64,000 nt of DNA from an uncultured Oscillospiraceae bacterium (GCA_904397845.1 CAJFOX010000005.1:36592-100591), one strand, 5' to 3'; positions 1-12,246 are shown, numbered from the stretch's first letter. Numbers and translations: made by a program. Notes: a model not told the origin generated them from the sequence alone.

Positions 1-109
1 CATCATAGTATTTTTCCAACTCCTATTCCTGTCTTTTCCCGGAAAACCGGCATATATTTTTTGTTTGCAGCTACAAATAAGGATTGCTCCCTTTTCACAG
101 TACGGTCGG

Positions 110-391
110 TCATTCCCGAAATGGAACAACATTGCCCGAAATAGGTCCGACCCAATAGATGATGCCGATATGAATGAAAAAGCAAACGATGAGCAGTATA
201 ATGGAAACCGCTTTGTTCCCAGTAATTTTACTGACTTTTTTCCAATAATTCCCGAATGTCCATATTTCAGATGCAAAAAATAGGATAAAAAGCGGATTGC
301 TCCGAAACAGCATCGCCATATTGGAAAGTGCATAATTGATGATAATGTAATTGACCGACTCTATTAAAATTTCGAGACATTTGGAACCCAT
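110..391 (-). CDS. small hydrophobic hypothetical protein
   Basis: A 93-codon frame starts at an ATG preceded by AGAGGAAA, about 40 bp after the hisS stop. An in-frame ATG at 409 is possible but has no ribosome binding site. The product is hydrophobic, with a likely membrane segment near the middle and a second near residues 60-80. I recognise no family. The stretch is more AT-rich than its neighbours. In another frame an open reading frame runs on to the window edge, so the gene may be frameshifted or cut short. Function unknown. Confidence 0.35.
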   Translation of the reverse strand: MGSKCLEILIESVNYIIINYALSNMAMLFRSNPLFILFFASEIWTFGNYWKKVSKITGNKAVSIILLIVCFFIHIGIIYWVGPISGNVVPFRE

Positions 392-430
392 CGCTTTTCC
401 TCTGCGCATCCCCGATTCCCCGCTTTCCCA

Positions 431-1747
431 TTATTCGGTTTTCAGCGATCCGGAAACCTCATCCAAACGGCTGTTATAAATCGCCCGCACCAGGCTGTCG
501 GAATCCGACGGATTCGCATCCAGCCGGATCTCGGTAACCGATCCGTCTTCCATCTTTTTCAACTTCAAGACCCCTGTCTCTATCTCGCTGTCCCCAATGA
601 TGGCGGAAAAGCGCGCCCCCAGCTTGTTGGCAAACTTCATCTGGGCTTTTACCGACCGGCCCATGGTATCGCATTCAGCCCAGAAACCTTCGGCCCGCAG
701 CTGCTCTACCAGCTGGGCCGCTTTAGCGCCCGCTGCATCGCCCATACTGCCAATGAATGCCGCGCATTCCGGCTGGGGAGGGAAAGGGCTGCCACAGGCT
801 TCCATGGTCATGAGAATCCGTTCCAACCCCATCGCAAACCCAATACCTGGCAATGCCGGCCCCCCCAGCTGCTCAATCAGCCCATCATACCGGCCGCCGG
901 CACAGATGGTACTCTGTGCGCCGATTTTGTCAGTGACAAATTCAAACACAGTTTTGGTATAATAATCCAGTCCGCGAACGATCCTGGGGTTGATGATATA
1001 AGGGATCCCCATCGCGTCCAGCCGGGCTTTCACCTGCGCAAAATGGTCGGTACATTCCTCGCACAAAAAGTCCAGCATCATGGGCGCACCTTCGCCGATC
1101 TGCTGACAGACCGGGCTTTTGCAGTCTAAAAGCCGCATGGGATTCCGTTCCAGCCGGTCTTTGCAGGTATCGCATAATTCCTCCCGCCGGGTGGCAAAGT
1201 GATCACGCAACGCCTTTTGGTATCTAGCCCGGCAGGTAGGACAACCAATGGAATTTAATTCCAGACTCGCTTGGATACCCAGTTCCCGGAACATGTGAAA
1301 CACCATGGAGATCACTTCCGCGTCGCTGGCGGCAGCAGGGGAGCCAAGCATCTCCACGCCAAACTGATGAAACTCGCGCAGCCGGCCGGCCTGAGGTTTT
1401 TCATACCGGAAGGCCGACAGGAGGTAAGCCGCCTTCACTGGCAGCGCATCGCCCAGAAGCCCGTGCTCAATCGCGCTGCGCAGGGTTCCCGCAGTCCCTT
1501 CAGGCCGCAGGGTAATGGAGCGGCCGCCCTTGTCTTCAAAGGTATACATTTCCTTCTGCACCACGTCGGTAGTGTCCCCCACCGACCGGTTAAACAGCTC
1601 GGTATGTTCAAAAGTAGGGACTCGGATTTCCCGAAACCCATATAGCCCTGCAATTTCCATGACTTTTTTTTCTAAATACTGCCATTTATAACTTTGGGAC
1701 GGCAGCACATCCTGGGTTCCTCTGGGGCCCTTCGTTAAAATTGCCAT
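431..1747 (-). CDS. hisS: histidine-tRNA ligase
   Basis: Charges tRNA-His with histidine in the cytosol. The 438-residue product has the class II layout: motif 2 around residues 113-130, and the HisRS-specific RGLDYYT (about 258-264) and GGRYDGL (about 284-290) motifs. Between them lies an insertion with several CxxC pairs (about 169-232), seen in some bacterial HisRS and possibly metal binding. The ATG is preceded by GAGGAGC. The gene is expressed from its own promoter through a T-box leader, so charging of tRNA-His probably sets its level. No aspS follows, unlike the common hisS-aspS pair. Confidence 0.97.
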   Translation of the reverse strand: MAILTKGPRGTQDVLPSQSYKWQYLEKKVMEIAGLYGFREIRVPTFEHTELFNRSVGDTTDVVQKEMYTFEDKGGRSITLRPEGTAGTLRSAIEHGLLGDALPVKAAYLLSAFRYEKPQAGRLREFHQFGVEMLGSPAAASDAEVISMVFHMFRELGIQASLELNSIGCPTCRARYQKALRDHFATRREELCDTCKDRLERNPMRLLDCKSPVCQQIGEGAPMMLDFLCEECTDHFAQVKARLDAMGIPYIINPRIVRGLDYYTKTVFEFVTDKIGAQSTICAGGRYDGLIEQLGGPALPGIGFAMGLERILMTMEACGSPFPPQPECAAFIGSMGDAAGAKAAQLVEQLRAEGFWAECDTMGRSVKAQMKFANKLGARFSAIIGDSEIETGVLKLKKMEDGSVTEIRLDANPSDSDSLVRAIYNSRLDEVSGSLKTE

Positions 1748-1799
1748 TTTTGCTCCTCCTCATTTTTATCCGCCAAAGGCGGCTTGATCCTCACAGCCT

Positions 1800-2115
1800 T
1801 TTTTGTCTCTTCAAAAACAAAAAGCCCCGTTCCTTCCAAACTGGAAGGGACGGAGCGTGTCCGCGGTACCACCCTTGTTGGGAGTAATCGAATACCCCCC
1901 GCTTAAAGCCGCTAACGCCGGCTATACGGGCAAAACTACCAGCCCTCTTAAAAAGGGCGTTCCCCCTGCCTGCCGCACGGGCGTCTGTTTTCCCCATACC
2001 GTTGGCAGCGCCCTTCCAGCCGTGAGGCGCCTCTCTGTTGCCGGCTCTGGGGAAAATTTCCCGTCGAATCCGCATTTTCCACTGTTTCCGGCACTCTTTT
2101 CACTGTCCGGATTGA
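1800..2115 (-). promoter_or_regulatory. T-box leader of hisS
   Basis: Read on the minus strand, the leader contains the T-box signature GGGTGGTACCGCG (near 1860-1872), which pairs with the uncharged tRNA acceptor end. It is followed by a GC-rich terminator hairpin with an 11-bp stem and a T-run (about 1817-1850) just before hisS. The leader starts about 7 bases after the -10 box of the promoter at 2122-2150. I could not place the histidine specifier codon with confidence. Confidence 0.9.
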
Positions 2116-2121
2116 TTTTAG

Positions 2122-2150
2122 ATTATAATACGATTTTCTCCTTTTGGCAA
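2122..2150 (-). promoter_or_regulatory. hisS promoter
   Basis: On the minus strand TTGCCA (2145-2150) and a perfect TATAAT (2122-2127) are separated by 17 bp. This is a good vegetative sigma promoter placed right before the T-box leader and after the mgsA stop. Confidence 0.8.
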
Positions 2151-2184
2151 GGGAAAAATCAGAAAAAACTTTTCGCGCAGGGTT

Positions 2185-2586
2185 TTATCCCGCATGGACA
2201 ATGTTGCGCCAATCCAAATCGCCGCGTTCCAGCGCATGAATCAGGGCTTCCGCCGTGGCAATGTTAGTCGCTACCGGGATATTGTGTACGTCACACAAGC
2301 GCAAAAGCTGCGCCGGATCGCTCTCCGCCTCTTTCTGCGTCAGCGGATCCCGGAAAAATAACAAAAGGTCGACCTCATTGCAGGCAATTCTGGCCGCAAT
2401 CTGCTGATCACCGCCCTGCTCCCCGCTTAAAAACCGGATGATCTCCAATCCGGTTGCCTCCGATACCATTTTACAGGTCGTACCGGTGCCGCACAAAGAA
2501 TGATGGCTCAAAATTCCGCAGTAAGCAATGCAGAACTGAACCATCAGTTCTTTTTTGGCATCGTGCGCTGTTAACGCGATCGTCAT
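2185..2586 (-). CDS. mgsA: methylglyoxal synthase
   Basis: Converts dihydroxyacetone phosphate to methylglyoxal and phosphate, a bypass of lower glycolysis that relieves sugar-phosphate stress. The 133-residue product matches the family in length and motifs: HDAKK at 8-12, GTGTT near 33-37, the GGDQQ loop with the expected catalytic aspartate near residue 60, and FFRDPL at 77-82. The gene follows a MinD-like ATPase with a 24-bp gap, so the two are probably cotranscribed. In many Clostridia mgsA sits at the end of the min/rodA cluster; here only the MinD-like gene remains beside it. Confidence 0.95.
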   Translation of the reverse strand: MTIALTAHDAKKELMVQFCIAYCGILSHHSLCGTGTTCKMVSEATGLEIIRFLSGEQGGDQQIAARIACNEVDLLLFFRDPLTQKEAESDPAQLLRLCDVHNIPVATNIATAEALIHALERGDLDWRNIVHAG

Positions 2587-2610
2587 CGTAGATCATCCTT
2601 TCTCTGGTTC

Positions 2611-3351
2611 CTATACACCCAACTCTACCGTTTGCCCCAAAAGCCGCAAGGCAATATTGCGGCAGGCAGCCCTCGCGCCATTTTGCTGTGGCAAAGCAGT
2701 CCCCTCACCCAAACGATAGGGCAGCTCCTGGTCCTCCGGCACAACCCCCAGCAACTGCGCTCCAACCGCATCAATGGCAAAATCCAAATGGGGAATCGGC
2801 CGGCGGCGGCAAAACTGCTTTACATCCAGCCGGTTGATCACCAGCCATTGGCGGATCTGCGGACGCTCGTCCAGCCGGTCGGACACGGCACGTCCATCCC
2901 TCAGGCAGGGCCGATCAGGCGTAGCGACAATAATCGCTGCGTCCGCCGCACTCTGCGCCGCCTCAAACCACGAACCAAACCCTGGAGGGGTTTCCATCAA
3001 GATAAAATCAAAAGATCCAGCCAGCTCGTCCGTTTTTTCTGCAAACACCGGTGGATCATAGAAAAAATCTCTTTCATTTGGCGCGAAAACCGCCCATAAG
3101 CCAGGCTCATCCGGCACTGGCACGATGCAGTCTTTCTCCGTACACCGTCCGGACAAAAAATCCGAAAGGCAGCATACGCCCCGTTCCAGATTCATCATCA
3201 GGTCAAATGTGCCAAGGCCAAGCTCCATTTCGATCAGCAGGGTTCGATGCCCCAAACGGGCCAGCTCCCGGCCAATTGTAACGGTCAGGCAGGACTTTCC
3301 CACCCCGCCTTTTCCGGAGACGACCATTAAAATCGTTCCTTTTTTTTCCAT
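2611..3351 (-). CDS. MinD/ParA-family ATPase
   Basis: A 246-residue P-loop ATPase of the SIMIBI class. The deviant Walker A (SGKGGVGKS, residues 12-20) with its signature lysine marks the MinD/ParA group. The switch II region reads ETPPGF instead of the usual D-x-P-A-G. Position before mgsA recalls clostridial min clusters, which suggests descent from minD. The C-terminus lacks the basic amphipathic membrane-targeting helix of true MinD, and minC and minE are absent here. It may therefore be a diverged MinD with another cargo. The division role is inferred, not shown. Confidence 0.85.
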   Translation of the reverse strand: MEKKGTILMVVSGKGGVGKSCLTVTIGRELARLGHRTLLIEMELGLGTFDLMMNLERGVCCLSDFLSGRCTEKDCIVPVPDEPGLWAVFAPNERDFFYDPPVFAEKTDELAGSFDFILMETPPGFGSWFEAAQSAADAAIIVATPDRPCLRDGRAVSDRLDERPQIRQWLVINRLDVKQFCRRRPIPHLDFAIDAVGAQLLGVVPEDQELPYRLGEGTALPQQNGARAACRNIALRLLGQTVELGV

Positions 3352-3399
3352 TTTAACTCTTTTTCATCCTCTTTGACGAAATGCACCTATTCAGGTCAT

Positions 3400-3405
3400 A
3401 TTATA
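3400..3405 (-). promoter_or_regulatory. extended -10 promoter of the MinD-like/mgsA unit
   Basis: On the minus strand TGTTATAAT (TGn plus a perfect TATAAT) lies about 50 bp before the MinD-like start. No good -35 box is present at 17 bp. Confidence 0.5.
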
Positions 3406-3523
3406 ACATGTTTCCTGTCAAAGTGGAATAGAAAAACAAAAATTCCACATCTTTACTTTATTTTTTTATGATTTTTTGGTTAAATACACAACGATTTCAC
3501 CTTATCCATCTGTCAAAAGGCTG

Positions 3524-3904
3524 TCATCCAGCTTCTCCGTAAATGCTTAAAGAAGTGCGGTTTGGCATACACACCGCGCTTTGCCCTTCCATAGATAAAT
3601 ACCCCGCATTTTCGCAGATGTGGTCGGGACATGTGACCTGGACAAACCGAATTCTATGGTCTTCGATCTGAAAAGACACCGGTATCCCATAATCCTCCTC
3701 CAGGGAAAAGATGCGGTCTGTCTCTTCCAGCAGGTTTAACCGCATGACCTCTTTGCCATCAATCATAATCACTGCCAGGTTTTGCTCCTGGGGCGGCCGA
3801 TAAGTAAACCGGTAGAAAAGCCAGCAGCCGGCAGCCAGCAGCAGCAGCGCGCCTATGACGACCCAATCTCGTTTTTGGAGTGCAAACGATCCTCTTTTTT
3901 TCAT
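3524..3904 (-). CDS. NusG domain II-containing protein
   Basis: A 126-residue protein with a short basic N-terminus, one membrane segment (about residues 14-34) and an extracellular domain of the NusG-domain-II family (Pfam NusG_II type). The typical pattern VTCPDHIC...G...CMPNR near residues 90-115 is visible. Such proteins often sit near polyprenyl synthase, ApbE-like or Rnf genes in Firmicutes; here it lies immediately after a Nudix hydrolase gene on the same strand (28-bp gap). The molecular role is unknown. Confidence 0.85.
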   Translation of the reverse strand: MKKRGSFALQKRDWVVIGALLLLAAGCWLFYRFTYRPPQEQNLAVIMIDGKEVMRLNLLEETDRIFSLEEDYGIPVSFQIEDHRIRFVQVTCPDHICENAGYLSMEGQSAVCMPNRTSLSIYGEAG

Positions 3905-3932
3905 AGATTACCTCTTAAAGAAAAAAGATCCT

Positions 3933-4478
3933 TCAAATCCTGCCGGCATTTCGCAAAGCCTGATATTTCAACAATCCGATCTGCGTTTTTGCGTCGACAA
4001 TTTCGCCGTCCAGCACCATCTGAAGCGCCTCGTCCAGCGTATAGCGCTCCACCGACAGAAATTCGTTTTCATCCAGATCCTGTTCTCCCCGCGTCAGCTC
4101 TGAAGCAAAAAAAAGGTGGATCACCTCCGTGTCGTAGGCGCAGGTAGGGATCAGCTTGCCCATCGGCACAAACCGTCCGGCGGTGCATCCGGTTTCTTCC
4201 CGCAGCTCACGGCGTCCGCTGTCTGCCGGATCTTCCCCCGGCTCCAGCTTGCCTGCGGGCAGTTCCAGCAGCATCCTGCCAAAAGGATAGCGGAACTGCC
4301 GCACGAAAAATATTTTCCCTTCCTCGTCCATTGCCAGAATACTGACCCCGCCCGGATGATCAATAACCTCCCGGAAGGTTTGTTTTCCGTTTTCCAATTC
4401 CACCGTATCCCGGCGCAGGCGGACGACCTTTCCTTCAAAAATGCGGGTAGAATCAATGGTTTTTTCGATATGGGACAT
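3933..4478 (-). CDS. Nudix hydrolase, ADP-ribose pyrophosphatase type
   Basis: Hydrolyses nucleoside diphosphates linked to another group; the full-length match is to the ADP-ribose pyrophosphatase (NudF) subgroup. The Nudix box is complete at residues 76-97, from G76 through R90-E91 and E94-E95 to G97. The 181-residue length is normal. It is the first gene of a short minus-strand pair with the NusG-II protein. Its substrate cannot be fixed from sequence; ADP-ribose is the best guess. Confidence 0.9.
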   Translation of the reverse strand: MSHIEKTIDSTRIFEGKVVRLRRDTVELENGKQTFREVIDHPGGVSILAMDEEGKIFFVRQFRYPFGRMLLELPAGKLEPGEDPADSGRRELREETGCTAGRFVPMGKLIPTCAYDTEVIHLFFASELTRGEQDLDENEFLSVERYTLDEALQMVLDGEIVDAKTQIGLLKYQALRNAGRI

Positions 4479-4597
4479 GACTTTTGCTCCTCTCCTGCAG
4501 AAAAACTGCCCAAAACAGCTTGTTTTTACGGATTTTTTGAAATATCGGGCCTTGTTCGGTTCATATAGTAAAACGAAAATGCTGTGAGGTGATTGTT

Positions 4598-5506
4598 ATG
4601 GAACCATCTTTTTATACGATGCCGCCTACCTTTCCCCGCATCCGGGAAAAAATGTGCTCTTACCAGGCTCTTTGCAACAGACGCAGCACTGCCGTTTTTC
4701 CCATTGGCCGATCCCTGCTGGGCCGTGGAATTTATGCTGTCCGCCTGGGAAATCCCCGGCGTTTTTCTCTGTTTGTTGGCGGAGTCCACGGTCAGGAATG
4801 GCTGACCGTCCTTCTGCTGTTCCGCTTTCTGGATGACCTTTTTTCTAGTATAACACAAAACCGCCCTCTTGCGGATATCCAGATCAAAAAAGCTTTGGAT
4901 CATCAAGGTCTGGTTGTAGTGCCCGCCCTGAATCCCGACGGTATTTCCATCGCGCTGGAAGGCGCGTCCGGCGCGCCGGGAATAGAGCGGCAGGTCACAA
5001 ATCTGTGCGGCGGGGATTTTTCCCACTGGCAGGCAAATGCCAGGGGGGTTGACCTTAATCATAACTTTGCTGCGGGCTTTCATCTTTGCAAACAGGCGGA
5101 ACAGGCAGCAGGCATCCTGGGTCCCGGTCCGGGCAAATATGGCGGAGAGCGACCGGAAAGCGAACCGGAAACGCGGGCCATCTGCCGGTTTATCCGTACC
5201 CAGCCGGTGCGCCAGCTGTACGCCTTTCATTCCCAAGGAGAAGAGATTTACTACCAATACGGCGAATATACGCCGCCCCGGGCGCCCCTGATCGCCCAGG
5301 TACTGGCCTCCGCCAGCGGATATGCTTTGTCCCAGCCCACTGGAACGGCCAGCCACGGCGGACTGAAAGACTGGTTTATCGAAACATTTCACCGCCCTGG
5401 CTTTACGATTGAGATCGGCCGGGGCAAAAACCCACTTCCTATTACCGAGCTCGAGCCGATCTATGCACGGCTGATTGAAATGCTGCTGGCTGCTATGATT
5501 CTTTGA
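4598..5506 (+). CDS. M14-family zinc carboxypeptidase
   Basis: A 302-residue metallopeptidase. Zinc ligands are HGQE (H64, E67) and H211. The RGVDLNHNF motif (149-157) carries the substrate-binding Arg and Asn, and E272 in FTIEIGRG is the expected general base. The family includes gamma-D-glutamyl-L-diamino acid peptidases acting on cell-wall peptides, which is a plausible role. No signal peptide or LysM/SH3 domain is seen, so it may act on imported muropeptides. The ATG at 4598 has GAGGTGA five bases upstream; the in-frame GTG at 4589 lies inside that site. Confidence 0.9.
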   Translation: MEPSFYTMPPTFPRIREKMCSYQALCNRRSTAVFPIGRSLLGRGIYAVRLGNPRRFSLFVGGVHGQEWLTVLLLFRFLDDLFSSITQNRPLADIQIKKALDHQGLVVVPALNPDGISIALEGASGAPGIERQVTNLCGGDFSHWQANARGVDLNHNFAAGFHLCKQAEQAAGILGPGPGKYGGERPESEPETRAICRFIRTQPVRQLYAFHSQGEEIYYQYGEYTPPRAPLIAQVLASASGYALSQPTGTASHGGLKDWFIETFHRPGFTIEIGRGKNPLPITELEPIYARLIEMLLAAMIL

Positions 5507-5512
5507 TTTTCC

Positions 5513-5570
5513 CCGCTTTTCCACAACTGTGGAAAAGCGGAGCGTGTTTGGCACGTTCCGCTTTTCATTC
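5513..5570. terminator. bidirectional terminator between the M14 peptidase and gyrA
   Basis: A perfect 13-bp inverted repeat (CCGCTTTTCCACA, 5513-5525 with 5528-5540) overlaps a second 14-bp hairpin (5533-5546 with 5552-5565) that ends in TTTT. The middle segment can pair either way. Both converging genes can terminate here. Confidence 0.8.
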
Positions 5571-5584
5571 CGTCAAAAGTCCTA

Positions 5585-8179
5585 TTATTCCTCTTCCTTC
5601 GCCGGATCTTCCCGTTTTTGCTGCTCCAATGCAAAATCGGCAAAATCCTGAACGGCCCGGGCCATCTTTTCTTCCAATCCTGAGGGCTCCCGTACGATTC
5701 CCGCGTCGGGATTTCCGTTTTCTTCCCCGTCTGGCAAAAGGTCCTCCGATTCCTCAGATTCTTCTTTTGGAACCCGAGCCAGCGTCACAATTCGGCCGCC
5801 TTCGGGTACGCGCATCACACGAACGCCACTTCCATAACGGGACTGCTGCGTGACATCGTCCGAATTGATACGGATAATGATTCCGCCATCGGTAATCATA
5901 ATCACGTCGTCATCCGGCGTTACCGCCTTTACCGCAGCCACAAAGCCCTTTTCTTCGCTGACTTTGTAGTTTCGAATTCCTTTGCCACCTCGGCTTTGCA
6001 GCCGGTACTGGTCAAAGCTGGTGCGGCGGCCGGATCCTTTTTCCGTAACGGTCATCAGCATTGCGCCTTCTTTTACGCGCGCCATGCCCACTACCTCGTC
6101 ATTGTCCTCCAGCTGAATGGATTTTACGCCCCGGGCAGTGCGTCCCAATGGACGGGCGTCCGTCTCTTGAAAGCGGATCGCCATTCCGTTACGGGTAGCG
6201 ATTAAAAGCTCGCTGTTGCCGGAAGTCTCCCGCACCCAGGCCAATTCGTCGTCTTCATCCAGATGAATGGCGATCAGCCCCGATTTGCGGATATTCCGGT
6301 AAGCTGAAAGCTCCGTGCGCTTGATGACGCCCTTCTTGGTCACCATCACCAAAAACCGGTCATCCGTAAAATCGGATACCTTAAGCATGGCGCTGACCCT
6401 TTCCTCCTGATCCAGCGGCAACAGGTTTACGATGTTGGTACCGCGCCCTGTCCGGGAACTCTCAGGGATTTCATAGCACTTTAAGCGGAACAGCCTGCCG
6501 CGGTTGGTGAAAAAGCAGATGTGATCGTGGGATGAACAGACGAACAGATCCTCCGCCATGTCCTCTTCCCGCCGGTTCATGCCGGAAATACCCCGGCCGC
6601 CCCGTTTCTGGGTCTTATAGGCATCTGCCGGCTGCCGCTTGACATAGCCGAAGTGGGTCAGGGTAACCACACATTCCTCTACCGGAATCAGATCCTCAAT
6701 ATCCACTTCGCCTGAAACAGTCTGGATTTCGGTGCGGCGTTCATCGCCGAATTTTGCTTTCAATGAAACCAGTTCTTCCCGTACAATAGCGTATACCCGG
6801 CTATCATGGGAGAGGATATCCTCCAGATCTGCTACCTTCGCCAGGATTGCCTCCAGCTCATCCTCAATTTTTGCCCGTTCCAGCCCGGACAGCTGGCCCA
6901 AACGCATGGCTACTATGGCAGCCGCCTGCGCATCGGACAGGCCAAACCGTTCGATCAGCGCCGCTTTGGAGGAAGGCTGATCTTTAGACGCCCGGATGAT
7001 CTTGATGACTTCGTCAATATAATCCAGCGCGATTTTTAACCCTTCCAGAATGTGCTCGCGTTCTTTGGCTTTTTTCAGCTCATACCGGGTACGGCGGGTA
7101 ATCACCTGGAACTGGAAATCCAGATAGCTGCGCAGAATTTCCTGCAGCGTCATCACCCTGGGCTGTTTTCCGTCGATGGCGAGCATAATCACGCCTACCG
7201 TCTCCTGTAACTGGCTGAAGGTATACAGGCGGTTGAGCACTACCTGGGCATTGGCATCCCTCTTTAATTCTATGACAATCCGCATACCATCCCGGTCAGA
7301 CTCATCCCGCAGGTCGCTGATGCCGTCGATTCTCTTTTCTTTCACCAAACCCGCAATGCTCTCAATCAGCCTTGCCTTGTTGACCATATAGGGGATTTCC
7401 GTCACAATAATACGCAAGCGGTTTTTATGTTCCTCTATTTCCGCTTTTGCCCGAAGGGTGATTTTTCCCCGGCCCGTGGCATAGGCGGCACGGATGCCTG
7501 AACGCCCCATGATAATGCCGCCTGTAGGAAAATCCGGCCCCTTCAAATAAGCCATCAATTCATCCAGCGTTGCATCCGGATTGTCGATCATACAGCAAAC
7601 CGCGTCTACCACTTCGCCAAGGTTGTGGGGAGGGATGTTAGTGGACATGCCAACCGCAATGCCGGTAGACCCGTTGACTAGAAGATTTGGAAACCGCGAC
7701 GGCAGCATCACCGGTTCCTGTAGGTGATCGTCGTAGTTGGGCATGAAATCCACGGTATCCTTGTCGATATCCGTCAACATAGACATGGCGATTTTGCTCA
7801 TCCTAGCTTCCGTATACCGGTAAGCCGCTGCAGGGTCTCCGTCTACCGAACCAAAATTGCCATGGCCGTCCACAAGCGGGTAACGCATGGAAAAATCCTG
7901 TGCCAGGCGTACCATCGCATCATAAACCGAGGCATCTCCGTGGGGATGATACCGGCCCAGCACCGAACCGACGGTATCGGCGGATTTTCGGTATGCCTTA
8001 TCTGGGGACAATCCGTTTTCATACATGGTATACAAAATACGCCGATGTACCGGCTTCAGACCATCCCTCACATCAGGCAGGGCACGGCTTACGATAACCG
8101 ACATGGAATAGGCCAGGTAAGACTCCTTCATTTCCTTCTCCAAGTCGACCTGTATGACCCTGTTTAAATCTTCATTCAT
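5585..8179 (-). CDS. gyrA: DNA gyrase subunit A
   Basis: The DNA breakage-reunion subunit of gyrase, which introduces negative supercoils with GyrB. It has 864 residues. The active-site tyrosine lies in [10 protein letters not shown] near residue 122, after the quinolone-resistance region [10 protein letters not shown]. The C-terminal beta-pinwheel carries the GyrA box QKRGGRG that is diagnostic for gyrase over topoisomerase IV. The acidic tail is typical. The gene is the last of the replication block, separated from gyrB by a YcxB-like gene. Confidence 0.98.
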   Translation of the reverse strand: MNEDLNRVIQVDLEKEMKESYLAYSMSVIVSRALPDVRDGLKPVHRRILYTMYENGLSPDKAYRKSADTVGSVLGRYHPHGDASVYDAMVRLAQDFSMRYPLVDGHGNFGSVDGDPAAAYRYTEARMSKIAMSMLTDIDKDTVDFMPNYDDHLQEPVMLPSRFPNLLVNGSTGIAVGMSTNIPPHNLGEVVDAVCCMIDNPDATLDELMAYLKGPDFPTGGIIMGRSGIRAAYATGRGKITLRAKAEIEEHKNRLRIIVTEIPYMVNKARLIESIAGLVKEKRIDGISDLRDESDRDGMRIVIELKRDANAQVVLNRLYTFSQLQETVGVIMLAIDGKQPRVMTLQEILRSYLDFQFQVITRRTRYELKKAKEREHILEGLKIALDYIDEVIKIIRASKDQPSSKAALIERFGLSDAQAAAIVAMRLGQLSGLERAKIEDELEAILAKVADLEDILSHDSRVYAIVREELVSLKAKFGDERRTEIQTVSGEVDIEDLIPVEECVVTLTHFGYVKRQPADAYKTQKRGGRGISGMNRREEDMAEDLFVCSSHDHICFFTNRGRLFRLKCYEIPESSRTGRGTNIVNLLPLDQEERVSAMLKVSDFTDDRFLVMVTKKGVIKRTELSAYRNIRKSGLIAIHLDEDDELAWVRETSGNSELLIATRNGMAIRFQETDARPLGRTARGVKSIQLEDNDEVVGMARVKEGAMLMTVTEKGSGRRTSFDQYRLQSRGGKGIRNYKVSEEKGFVAAVKAVTPDDDVIMITDGGIIIRINSDDVTQQSRYGSGVRVMRVPEGGRIVTLARVPKEESEESEDLLPDGEENGNPDAGIVREPSGLEEKMARAVQDFADFALEQQKREDPAKEEE

Positions 8180-8272
8180 TTCTAATCACCCTTTGATCCG
8201 GAAAATCCTGAACGTTTCCGGTTTCTATTACAGCTTGCTGCATTTTCAAATCAAATGTACTGTCTGAGACTT

Positions 8273-8803
8273 CTACTTTTTCATCTTTTGCATAAAAAAC
8301 GCGGTAATTTGCGGGCTCCACTGGTCAATTGGAATCGGCGCCTGAGCGCCGTTTTGAAGCAGTAAAACCGTCAAATACCGGGTACGGTCCATAGAACGGA
8401 TTTCCTCATAAAGACAGTCAAAGGCTGCCGATGGATAATGGACAGTAAAAAAATCTTCATAAAGGCGGATCTGTGATTTTTGCCCATCCAGCCGTTGCAG
8501 GCGATACTGCCGGCGCGCTTTGTTCCTGATGTGAAACAGCCACCCCAGCCTCACAACAAAATAAGCGCCAACACATAAAAAGGAAAGCGTTTGTGCAATC
8601 AACGGGAAAAAAGAAAGATACCCCGTCAACTTGCCGGCGCGGAACGCCAAAGATAGAACAGCAGCCAGAACGCCGGCCGCCAAAAATAATTCCGGCACCA
8701 GCCATACCGGCCGATGTCCAATACGATTGAGACGATATAAATAATAGTCCCTGTACTGGGAATATCCTATCGAAAAAGACATGGCATGCGCCGGTTGTTT
8801 CAA
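8273..8803 (-). CDS. YcxB-like membrane protein
   Basis: A 176-residue protein with two adjacent membrane segments (about 35-55 and 64-86) followed by a cytosolic domain of about 85 residues. The layout and the spaced hydrophobic/aromatic pattern (FFTVHYPSAAFDCLYEEI) fit the YcxB-like family. Function in the family is unknown. It sits between gyrB and gyrA, which are often adjacent, and is read in the same direction with a 60-bp gap from gyrB. No ribosome binding site stands out. Confidence 0.75.
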   Translation of the reverse strand: MKQPAHAMSFSIGYSQYRDYYLYRLNRIGHRPVWLVPELFLAAGVLAAVLSLAFRAGKLTGYLSFFPLIAQTLSFLCVGAYFVVRLGWLFHIRNKARRQYRLQRLDGQKSQIRLYEDFFTVHYPSAAFDCLYEEIRSMDRTRYLTVLLLQNGAQAPIPIDQWSPQITAFFMQKMKK

Positions 8804-8863
8804 TCCAATTCCTCCAAAAAAGCGGTCATTTTCAAAAACAGCCTGTTCTATCAGCTTTTTAAG

Positions 8864-11126
<2,263 letters not shown>

Positions 11127-11139
11127 GCCGCCGCCTCCT

Positions 11140-12246
11140 TTATTCTTGTTCCAGCCGTCCATTTTCCATTCGAAATACACGGCCGCCTTCCAAACGGGAA
11201 AAATAGCTTTTATCGCAGCAGGTGATGAATATCTGGCTGCCGGTCAGATGATTCAGCAGATATTCCCGGCGGCTTTGATCCAGTTCGCTCATTACATCAT
11301 CCAGTAAAATAACCGGACGTTCCCCTAAGATATCGCCAATACAGCGGCTTTCCGCCAGTTTTAAGGCCAACACCGAACTACGCTGCTGCCCCTGGGAACC
11401 AAAGGCCCGGACGCTCCGCCCGTTGATGGTAATTTCCAAATCATCTCGGTGAGGGCCAATTCCAGACGCTCCGCTGCGCAGATCGTCCGCCCTGTTCCGG
11501 CCGGTTTTTTCCCGAAGCAGGGAAGAGATCTCTTTTTGGGTCCATCCCTCCTGTATTTCTTCCAGCCCGAAAGGCCGGTAGGAAAGGGCGAAAGATTCCC
11601 GATCCATGGAAATACCGTTATAAATATCAGCCGCCTGCTTTTGAAGCCTGCGGGTATATTCCATCCTCATCCGAATGATCGCCCCGCCCAAAGCCGACAG
11701 CTTTTCATCCCAGATATCCAGCGTATCCATCAAGGACGGCGCATAGGAGATATCCTTCAGCAGAGTGTTTCTCTGTAGGAGGATTCTCTGGTACTGGCTG
11801 ATCATACCAATATAGCGGGGAGTGATCTGGCAGATGGAAGTATCTAAAAATTTCCGCCGCCCGGCCGGCCCATCTTTGACCAGCCCCAAATGGGAAGGGG
11901 AAAAGACCACCGCCGTAAAAATCCCGGCAAATGAAGTAACAGAATCCTGCCGGATATCGTTAAGCCAGGCAGACTTTTTTCCTTCAATCCGGATTTTAGA
12001 TGTCTGCTGCCGCCCTCCGCAAAAAAAAACAGACTCTATCAATGTGTGGCTTTCTCCAAATCGGACCAGATCTGCATCCTTTGCGCCGCGAAAGCTTTTT
12101 GCCCCGGATAAGAGCCAGACAGCCTCCAACAGGTTTGTTTTGCCCTGGGCATTATCCCCATAAATGATATTGACGGATTCGCAGGGCAAAACGGATAAAG
12201 ATTCCATATTCCGGAAATTTTCCAGATCTAGGCGGTCAATTCTCAC
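11140..12246 (-). CDS. recF: DNA replication and repair protein RecF
   Basis: A 368-residue SMC-like ATPase that helps load RecA at gaps. It carries Walker [14 protein letters not shown] (about residues 30-42), the ABC-type signature region [15 protein letters not shown] and Walker [13 protein letters not shown]. It begins with GTG (12246), which overlaps the end of the S4-domain gene by 11 bp, implying coupled translation. The order dnaN, S4 gene, recF, remB, gyrB is the classic Firmicute block. Confidence 0.97.
   Translation of the reverse strand: MRIDRLDLENFRNMESLSVLPCESVNIIYGDNAQGKTNLLEAVWLLSGAKSFRGAKDADLVRFGESHTLIESVFFCGGRQQTSKIRIEGKKSAWLNDIRQDSVTSFAGIFTAVVFSPSHLGLVKDGPAGRRKFLDTSICQITPRYIGMISQYQRILLQRNTLLKDISYAPSLMDTLDIWDEKLSALGGAIIRMRMEYTRRLQKQAADIYNGISMDRESFALSYRPFGLEEIQEGWTQKEISSLLREKTGRNRADDLRSGASGIGPHRDDLEITINGRSVRAFGSQGQQRSSVLALKLAESRCIGDILGERPVILLDDVMSELDQSRREYLLNHLTGSQIFITCCDKSYFSRLEGGRVFRMENGRLEQE

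Noticed and set aside
4526..5554. A 342-codon minus-strand ORF opposite the M14 peptidase
   Set aside because: No family features and no ribosome binding site; the plus strand carries all zinc-site motifs.
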